Shown in pieces: positions 5,717-9,822 of a stretch of DNA of 9,822 nucleotides. Source of the DNA: JAMOQA01 sp964420365. Lineage in GTDB: Bacteria > Acidobacteriota > Polarisedimenticolia > J045. A program made the translations under genes and the position numbers. Location of the stretch: contig CAYQTA010000057.1 of NCBI GenBank assembly GCA_964420365.1, forward strand, positions 1 to 9,822, written 5' to 3'. Numbering within the stretch: the stretch's first letter is position 1; each line of letters starts with the position of its first letter. The notes below the pieces were generated by a model, which had not been told where the DNA came from, made no database searches, and saw nothing but the letters and a program-made list of their open reading frames with translations.

Positions 5717-8137
5717 CTACTCCGAGACGCGGCCGTCCGGGGCGCGGGTGCGGACCGAGTAGAAGAAGCAGGTCCCCGCGGCCGCGGCCTCCGGGTCGGT
5801 GTACTCCGAGTCGTCCACCTGGGCGAGCAGGTACGGCGCCAGCTCGTCGCCGGTGCGACCCCGGCCCACGTCGGCAGGGTTCGTCGAGCGGTAGACGTTG
5901 TAGCCGGCGACGTTCGGCCCGGTGACGTCCCCCCAGTCGAGGAGCGACTCGCCGGAATCCCCCTTGTCGACGACCAGGTCCTCCACCGGCGGGATGTACC
6001 CGTTGTTGTGGTAGAGCCGCACCGTCGCGTCGACGACCTGGGAGAAGTTCATCACGGCCTTGTTGGACCACACGGCATACCAGTCGTCGTCGCTCCGGGG
6101 AGGCTCGAACGAGACGTCCCCCGACCCGCTGTCCTCCGCGATCTCGAACGCCTCGAACGCGTTCCCCGCCGTGAAGTCGTCGTAGTTCGCCGAGTCGGCG
6201 ACGAAGAAGTCGACGTCCCCCGGCTCGAACAGCTCGCGGTAGTGCATCCCGGCGTGGTAGCCGCTGCCGTGCCCGTGGGAGGTCGGCACCGACCAGGAGA
6301 TCTCCATCAGCCAGTCGTGGTCCGGGTCCCCGGGGCCGCTGGCCGGCGAGACCTCGAGGTGCGGAATCGTGAAGCCGGTGAACTGGTGATCCCAGGCGTA
6401 GCTCATCCCGCCCTCCGGCTCGTGGATCACCTCGGTCCAGCCGGAGGCCGGGTAGTCCTCCCAGTCGGTGTGGACGTGCACGTAGAAACGCCGGCAGTTC
6501 GGCTCGTTGCTGTCGGCGAGCACGAAGCTGACCTTGCCGTCGGCGCCGGTCAGCCCGCGGACCACCTCGACGGGACTGTCATGCTTGTCGCACAGGTCGG
6601 ACGACTTCTCGCTGCCTACTTGGACGAGCGCCCCGTCGACCGGGTACCCGTTCGCGTCGGTGATCGTCACCTCGAGGGTGCACCAGTCCGTGTAGTGCTT
6701 CGTCGAGTCGGACCAGGTCAGGCCGTCCCCGCGCCAGGCGTGCACGCCGGCGCCACCCCCCTTCCAGCCGTCGTGACCCTCGGGATGGTCGATCTGCCGG
6801 TCCTCCGCCTGCCACTCGATCCAGCGCCGCTCCCAGAACTCGTTCCAGACGTGGTCGCAGGCCGGGGCCGCGTCGACGCCGATCGTCGGGATCAGGGCGG
6901 TCCGCCCGGCGGCGGTCTGCATGTCCTGGAACTCGCCGCAGTTCCCGTCCTGGCAGTAGTAGATGACGATCGGCTGGATCGGCCGGCACCAGTCCTTGTC
7001 GCCCCAGCGCCCGAGCATCCGGTGGACCCAGTCGCTGACCTGGCCGATCGCCCCGTTCTCCGGGCCGACGACGTCCTTCTTCATCTCCCACAGGACGTGG
7101 ACCTCCCGGAGCATGTCCCGCAGCACCGGGCAGGGGCCGTCCTTCGTGCCGTCGTGGTCGTTGTCGCACTGCTCGTTGTAGTAGGTGGGGCACGCGCTGT
7201 CGATCGTGCCGTCGTCGTCGGTGTCGCAGCCGTAGAAGTACTCCCGCCAGAAGCGACCGTTCGGCGGGTCGGCCGGGACCCCGTCCCGGTCGCAGAGGAT
7301 CCAGCAGATGTTGTTGTCCGCCGTCGGATCGACGTAGGTCGGCAGCTCGTCCGAGCCCCGCGGGTGGACGACGTACCAGTAGTAGATGTCCCGGGGCACC
7401 TCGTACTCGTTGATCTCCTCCCCCTCCTTCACCTTGTAGCGGATCGTCGACCAGTAGTCGCCGCCGGTGGACGAGTCACCGTGGTCGACGATCTCCGCGT
7501 AGTCGACGTCGCGGTCGACCCTGTAGAGCAGCTCCGCGTTGTCGACGATCAGTTGCGGCTTGAAGTCCGGGTGGGTCAGGTCGGTTGTCGAGACGTGGGC
7601 CACCGACCAGGCGATCTCGTCGACGTACGGGTCGACGGCGTCCAGGATGAGATCGGCGAGCGTGTCCTGCATCGAGGCATCGAGGCGGTGGAAGGTGTCC
7701 TCCAGCTCCTCGGCGAGCCAGGTGGGCGCCTTGTCGATCGCCTGCCGGGCCTTTTCCGTCAGCGAGCGGGAGGGGGCGAGGGTGACCAGGTCCTCCGCCG
7801 CGTGGTCGAACTTCACCGCCAGGTGTTCCCCCTCGAGCAGGAGCTGCTTCCGCGAGACCGAGTCGACCAGGTCCCAGGCCGGGTCCTCGGTGCGGCCGCG
7901 CGCCGGCGAGTACGGCGGCGCCGGCTCGTCGAGCAGGTCCTCGAGGCGCGGGATCACCCGGGTCCGCTCGTGGTCGTCGGCGACGACCGGCATCGACGGG
8001 GGCGGCTCGGCCGTCGCTCCGCGGGACGCCCCGGGAGGCGGCGCGGCGGCAGGGCCTGCCGCGAGGACCGCGGGCACGGCCAGGAAGGCCACCAGGAGAA
8101 CGGCGAGCGGGACGGCAACGGACGGCACGCGGGTCAT
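5717..8137 (-). CDS. Secreted Cys-rich transglutaminase-like protein with C-terminal fibronectin-type domain
   Basis: I place the start at ATG 8137 (806 residues), not the in-frame ATG 54 bases upstream, because GGAGGGAGGA stands just before it and a clean signal peptide follows (residues 1 to about 26). Residues 50-170 are helical and charged. Residues 282-336 hold Asp loops between cysteines (CDTDDDGTID at 304, CDNDHDGTKD at 324), like thrombospondin type 3 calcium loops. A transglutaminase-like core follows: Cys400 in GNCGEF, His429 in CDHVWNEF, and an acidic third residue that is unclear (Asp446 or Asp450). Residues about 486-560 resemble a small Ig/carboxypeptidase-regulatory fold; about 716-806 resemble fibronectin type III (VAGYNVYRS, FFYSVRTRAP). 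Fourteen cysteines fit an oxidising location. It could crosslink or hydrolyse peptides outside the cell; the substrate is unknown. Confidence 0.85.
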   Translation of the reverse strand: MTRVPSVAVPLAVLLVAFLAVPAVLAAGPAAAPPPGASRGATAEPPPSMPVVADDHERTRVIPRLEDLLDEPAPPYSPARGRTEDPAWDLVDSVSRKQLLLEGEHLAVKFDHAAEDLVTLAPSRSLTEKARQAIDKAPTWLAEELEDTFHRLDASMQDTLADLILDAVDPYVDEIAWSVAHVSTTDLTHPDFKPQLIVDNAELLYRVDRDVDYAEIVDHGDSSTGGDYWSTIRYKVKEGEEINEYEVPRDIYYWYVVHPRGSDELPTYVDPTADNNICWILCDRDGVPADPPNGRFWREYFYGCDTDDDGTIDSACPTYYNEQCDNDHDGTKDGPCPVLRDMLREVHVLWEMKKDVVGPENGAIGQVSDWVHRMLGRWGDKDWCRPIQPIVIYYCQDGNCGEFQDMQTAAGRTALIPTIGVDAAPACDHVWNEFWERRWIEWQAEDRQIDHPEGHDGWKGGGAGVHAWRGDGLTWSDSTKHYTDWCTLEVTITDANGYPVDGALVQVGSEKSSDLCDKHDSPVEVVRGLTGADGKVSFVLADSNEPNCRRFYVHVHTDWEDYPASGWTEVIHEPEGGMSYAWDHQFTGFTIPHLEVSPASGPGDPDHDWLMEISWSVPTSHGHGSGYHAGMHYRELFEPGDVDFFVADSANYDDFTAGNAFEAFEIAEDSGSGDVSFEPPRSDDDWYAVWSNKAVMNFSQVVDATVRLYHNNGYIPPVEDLVVDKGDSGESLLDWGDVTGPNVAGYNVYRSTNPADVGRGRTGDELAPYLLAQVDDSEYTDPEAAAAGTCFFYSVRTRAPDGRVSE

Positions 8138-8150
8138 CGGATCCTCCCTC

Positions 8151-8160
8151 CGGGATCCCG
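8151..8160 (-). other. 10-bp palindrome before the ribosome site
   Basis: CGGGATCCCG is self-complementary and abuts the GGAGGGAGGA ribosome site of the transglutaminase-like gene. It could mask translation start or be a chance feature of GC-rich DNA. Confidence 0.25.
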
Positions 8161-8196
8161 CGGCGAGCGACGACGATCCCCCGGGGCGCACGATCG

Positions 8197-8209
8197 CCCG
8201 GCTCCCGGG
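8197..8209 (-). other. Stem-loop in leader of the transglutaminase-like gene
   Basis: On the transcribed strand CCCGG, loop GAG, CCGGG, starting about five bases after the predicted transcription start. Its arms equal those in the transporter and pepQ leaders. Confidence 0.4.
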
Positions 8210-8220
8210 TATCCCCCTAC

Positions 8221-8249
8221 CTTGTTCGCCGGAACCCCTCGCCTGTCAA
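8221..8249 (-). promoter_or_regulatory. Promoter candidate with perfect -35 for the transglutaminase-like gene
   Basis: Reading leftward, TTGACA (8249-8244) is a perfect -35. The hexamer 17 bases on, AACAAG (8226-8221), is a poor -10 (three of six). It lies in the 119-bp gap just after the stop of the upstream Maf-like gene, so the transglutaminase-like gene probably has its own promoter. Confidence 0.4.
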
Positions 8250-8256
8250 CGGGAAC

Positions 8257-9801
8257 TCACCGCGCCCCGGTGGTTTGCCGGTCCCCGCCGGCGGCCGCCG
8301 CGAGGGCCTCCCGGGCGGCGGCGAGGACGCTCTCCCGCTCTCCCGGGGGCACGACCGGGACCGCGGCGGGCGGAGGATGGGGGGAGATCCGCGGGACGCA
8401 CCGCGTCCCGGCGCCCCGTAGGTCCGCCACCCAGGCGGCGAGGGTTGCCCGCGGAACACCGGGAAGTTCCGCCCCGCGACGCGTCAGGTCGACGATCCTT
8501 CCCGGCGGCTCCTCCCCGATGCGCCGGAGGAGGCGCCGCCGGTGCCGCCAGAGGCTCTCGGTCGTCCGGACCGTCCCTCCGCCCCGGGCGGGCACCTCGA
8601 GGGTCCGCCCCCGGGCGGCCCCCGCCGCCTCGCCCCCCGGGCCGTAGGCGCCGCCGGCGCCCAGGGCCAGGTCGGCCCCGAGCAGGCCGACCGGCCCGGC
8701 CCCGAGCCGGAGCAGCAGGTCGAGGGCGGCGAGCAGCACGGTCCCGCCGCTCCGGTACGTGCCCGCCCGGCCGAACGCGGGATGGGCCCGTTCGAGGAGA
8801 CCGCCCCGCTCGCAGCAGAAGAAGGGGCGCCCCGCGGCGGCGACCGCCTCGGGCCGGGCTCCCTCGAAGAACACCAGCGGGACATCCCCGTGGATCCACG
8901 GGGCCTCTCCCGGCCCGGCGCCGACCGCCGTCGCGGGGTCCACCCCCCGCGGCAGGAACTTGCCGAGGTTCCGGGGGCCCGGGTCCAGGGTGACGACGAG
9001 GTCGGGACGGACCCCCGCCTCCAGCAGCGGCCGGAGGGCGGCGTCCAGGGCGACGAGGAGAGGGAGGCCCTCGCGCCGCGCCCGGAGCAGATCGAGGTCG
9101 TCCGCGAGGCTCGGGCCGGGGGCGACGACGAGCGCCGCCCGCCCGGCCACCGCCGGCAGCAGCGCTGCCGCCGGCTCCGCCCGGGCGATCGCGGGGAGGT
9201 TCGCCGCGACGTTCTCCAGGACGGCGCGGCGCTGGCCGAGCAGGGACCGCTGGGCAGCGGCCAGCTCCCGGGCCATCTCGGCGAGGGGGGCCAGCCCCGG
9301 GGGCGCGGCGGCCAGGGCCAGGGGATCGGTGACGACCCGGAACCCCTCCCCGGGGTCCCGCGGCAGGGCCCCGGCGATCTCCCGGAGGCCCCCGGCGGCG
9401 AGCCGGAGGCGCGGGTCGTCGAGCAGGACCGCGAGGTCGCGGGCGGCGAGGGCGGAAAGGCACCGGTCCGGGTCGAGGACGGCGACGGTTACCCGGGCGG
9501 TCGGGGCTGCCTCCCGGAGGACCGCCTCGGGGAGCGTGCCGTCCCCGAAGCCGAAGACCAGGATCTCCCGCGCCTCGTGCAGGTCGGCCGGCAGGGGGGG
9601 AGGGGGAACCGCGGGACCGGGGCCGGGGTCGACCCCCGGGGGGGCGTGAGGCGTTGGACCGGGCGTGGCGTCAAGGAGTTGACGGATCAGCCCGGGGTGA
9701 CGGCGGGCGAGCGGAGCCCGGTTGACCGGAAGCACCGGGAAGTCCCGGAGCGCTGCGTCCGCGCGTCCCACGGGGGACGCCGCATCTCGCCGTGTCCGCA
9801 C
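8257..9801 (-). CDS. Maf/MptE-like (DUF115) protein, possible protein glycosyltransferase
   Basis: The 514-residue protein starts at GTG 9801, with AGGAGGA six bases upstream (9808-9814). An N-terminal segment with a Pro/Gly-rich linker (46-70) precedes EILVFGFGDGTLPEAVL (79-95), a Rossmann-like loop found in Maf proteins. The central MptE-like domain carries VVAPGPSLADDL (225-236), LVALDAALRPLLEAGVRPD (249-267), VVTLDP (269-274), SGGTVLLAAL (351-360) and LLGADLAL (373-380). Family knowledge: Maf proteins add nonulosonic sugars to flagellin in the cytoplasm; archaeal MptE instead makes a pterin diphosphate. No flagellar or sugar-synthesis gene is in the window, so the acceptor is unknown. The sequence is extremely Ala/Gly/Pro/Arg-rich even for this window. 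The next gene downstream follows after 119 bases. Confidence 0.85.
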   Translation of the reverse strand: MRTRRDAASPVGRADAALRDFPVLPVNRAPLARRHPGLIRQLLDATPGPTPHAPPGVDPGPGPAVPPPPLPADLHEAREILVFGFGDGTLPEAVLREAAPTARVTVAVLDPDRCLSALAARDLAVLLDDPRLRLAAGGLREIAGALPRDPGEGFRVVTDPLALAAAPPGLAPLAEMARELAAAQRSLLGQRRAVLENVAANLPAIARAEPAAALLPAVAGRAALVVAPGPSLADDLDLLRARREGLPLLVALDAALRPLLEAGVRPDLVVTLDPGPRNLGKFLPRGVDPATAVGAGPGEAPWIHGDVPLVFFEGARPEAVAAAGRPFFCCERGGLLERAHPAFGRAGTYRSGGTVLLAALDLLLRLGAGPVGLLGADLALGAGGAYGPGGEAAGAARGRTLEVPARGGGTVRTTESLWRHRRRLLRRIGEEPPGRIVDLTRRGAELPGVPRATLAAWVADLRGAGTRCVPRISPHPPPAAVPVVPPGERESVLAAAREALAAAAGGDRQTTGAR

Positions 9802-9822
9802 GGGCCGTCCTCCTCGCCGGTC

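Noticed and set aside
6008..8647. 879-codon open frame on the plus strand
   Set aside because: Antisense of the transglutaminase-like gene, whose own translation has a signal peptide, catalytic motifs and balanced composition.
8246..9463. 405-codon open frame on the minus strand in another frame of the Maf-like gene
   Set aside because: Arg/Pro/Gly-only composition and no motif; the 8257-9801 frame has the MptE-like motifs and a ribosome site.

Overview
The window is a very GC-rich (roughly 70%) chromosomal segment of a bacterium. Six protein genes have good signal peptides, ribosome binding sites or family motifs. The secreted multidomain proteins (subtilase with propeptide-like repeats, Cys-rich transglutaminase-like protein ending in a fibronectin-type domain), a bacterial PepQ-type prolidase and a Maf-type protein suggest a free-living, diderm-like environmental lineage (for example Acidobacteriota, Planctomycetota, Eisenbacteria-like or similar). 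The sequence alone does not fix the phylum. No RNA gene, CRISPR array, integrase or transposase gene was found.

Layout. Positions 1-1542 (minus) are the N-terminal 514 codons of a secreted S8 subtilase, cut by the left edge just before the expected catalytic serine. A 219-bp divergent spacer with a promoter candidate for each side separates it from a rightward run: a PF11449-type 'putative manganese transporter' (1762-2598), a PepQ prolidase (2970-4319) and an uncharacterised five-helix membrane protein (4404-5357). Facing these on the minus strand are a secreted transglutaminase-like protein (8137-5717) and, upstream of it, a Maf/MptE-like protein (9801-8257), complete and starting at GTG.

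The two larger gene-free stretches (2599-2969 and 5358-5716) are filled by one repeat family. Its unit is 116 bp, begins with GTAG plus a hairpin and ends with the same kind of hairpin inverted plus CTAC; a 29-bp linker gives a 145-bp period. The ends look like REP sequences in inverted pairs (REPIN-like). Stem positions change in compensating pairs and most differences between copies fall in loops. The second block supplies the last 11 codons and the stop codon of the membrane-protein gene. The two blocks lie in the same orientation and bracket the prolidase and membrane-protein genes.

How the genes work together: the subtilase and transglutaminase-like protein would act outside the cytoplasm, the prolidase would finish cytoplasmic peptide breakdown, and the transporter may export a metal. 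No coherent operon pathway or new defence system is evident. The repeat family and a recurring CCCGG/CCGGG stem-loop in the 5' leaders are the signals that gene annotation does not explain.
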